Below are positions 31,901 through 32,326 of a DNA stretch of 32,326 nt, one piece after another. The stretch is taken from contig JAEWYP010000094.1 of the NCBI GenBank assembly GCA_023395615.1, positions 1 to 32,326 on the forward strand, given 5' to 3'. The translations under genes and the position numbers were made by a program. The notes beneath the pieces are model-generated. The model saw only the letters and a program-made list of their open reading frames with translations. It ran no database searches and was not told the DNA's origin. Positions within the stretch are counted from its first letter, which is position 1, and every line of letters starts with the position of its first letter. The stretch is from Bacillota bacterium (lineage in GTDB: Bacteria; Bacillota; Clostridia; Christensenellales; Aristaeellaceae).

Positions 31901-32326
31901 CCGTTCGTCCGCCCTTTCGTTGCCTCAGGTATCGCAACAAACTTCTCCCCCGGCATTTGGCTCAGGCGCGCGCTGACTGCCGCCAGATCGTCAGGGTTGT
32001 CAATTTCAGCGCACAGACGGCCTCCCAATTCCAATGGTGCTAACGGCAACGCGCCGTCCAAGGCGTTCAGCGCATTCTCGGCGTATACGCGGGTTTCGCC
32101 CCGGGCGATCAGTACTCGCATTTCAGCCAGCCACCGGGAAAAAGCCTCTTTTGTAAGGTAATAAGCGGGTTGGCAGGCTATGCAATCCTCACCGAAAAAC
32201 TCCACGCCGATGGCAACGACATTTCCATTTTGTATCTTCGCCTTAAAATCCTTCTCCGGTAACGGCAACGTACTGTCCACCGCGACAGCAGAACTCCCGG
32301 TACGGATCAGATCGGCTAAAACACTG
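31897..32326 (-). CDS. NTP transferase-domain protein, C-terminal part (phosphonate/phosphocholine cytidylyltransferase-like)
   Basis: The frame is open to the right edge, so the N-terminal part with the nucleotide-binding loop is missing. The visible 142 residues include SSAVAVDSTLPL, whose Asp fits the metal-binding position, VVAIGVEFFGED, and the ending GRLCAEIDNPDDL, equivalent to the WxEIDTxEDL motif of LicC and of phosphonate cytidylyltransferases such as PntC. With PEP mutase immediately downstream, CMP activation of a phosphonate headgroup is the likely role. A GTG at 32280 is internal to the domain and not the true start. Whether an aminotransferase is fused upstream cannot be seen. 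Confidence 0.82.
   Translation of the reverse strand, partial: SVLADLIRTGSSAVAVDSTLPLPEKDFKAKIQNGNVVAIGVEFFGEDCIACQPAYYLTKEAFSRWLAEMRVLIARGETRVYAENALNALDGALPLAPLELGGRLCAEIDNPDDLAAVSARLSQMPGEKFVAIPEATKGRTNG

Noticed and set aside
1..32326. tRNA, rRNA, CRISPR, insertion sequence or prophage content
   Set aside because: I looked for T-loop-like GTTCGAATC arms, regularly spaced repeats and transposase or integrase motifs on both strands and found none that hold up.

Overview
The window reads as a chromosomal segment from a moderately GC-rich, low-GC-phylum-type (Firmicutes) anaerobe, most likely a gut or sediment member of the Clostridia, possibly near Christensenellales. This is inference from content: ScpA/ScpB, PrsA-like foldase, YkuD L,D-transpeptidase with peptidoglycan-binding repeats, DUF3048, an FMN riboswitch with a RibU ECF component, oxygen-labile class I fumarase, strong GGAGG ribosome binding sites and canonical sigma-A promoters. 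GTG and TTG starts are frequent. No tRNA, rRNA, CRISPR array, transposase or phage gene was seen.

Layout. 1-676: the first codons of a leftward gene, then about 650 bp without a gene, of which about 400 bp is GC-rich, repeated, hairpin-forming sequence. 677-4828 (minus): deoB, punA, a site-2-type M50 protease, scpA and scpB in one tight series. 4946-6067 (plus): a THUMP-type RNA methyltransferase, divergent from deoB across a palindrome. 6300-8916 (minus): promoter, FMN riboswitch, terminator, ribU, tsaE, tsaB, rimI. 8931-11862 (minus): an orphan sugar-binding protein and a galactokinase-family gene. 11868-13410 (minus): murC. 13455-14945 (plus): a PrsA-like lipoprotein. 14973-17337 (plus): metallophosphoesterase and the two subunits of a class I fumarase/tartrate dehydratase. 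17380-19927 (plus): a polar amino acid ABC importer. 19996-20508: ferritin. 20653-22856: MFS permease and divergent AraC-type regulator. 22954-27145 (plus): HAD phosphatase, L,D-transpeptidase, DUF3048 protein. 27164-27815 (minus): ArsR-type regulator and small ferredoxin under a palindromic operator. 27921-29156 (plus): glycerate 2-kinase. 29437-32326 (minus): a phosphonate biosynthesis locus cut by the right edge.

Most of the window is housekeeping: nucleoside salvage, chromosome condensation, tRNA t6A synthesis, wall synthesis and remodelling, amino acid uptake. The accessory points are the right-edge phosphonate genes (nucleotidyltransferase, PEP mutase fused to a cytidylyltransferase-like domain, iron-dependent alcohol dehydrogenase), which together suggest a nucleotide-activated hydroxyethylphosphonate used to decorate a glycan or lipid, and the left-edge hairpin block, whose two direct repeats differ by paired, structure-preserving substitutions. 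No wholly new multi-gene system is obvious; these two are the best leads.
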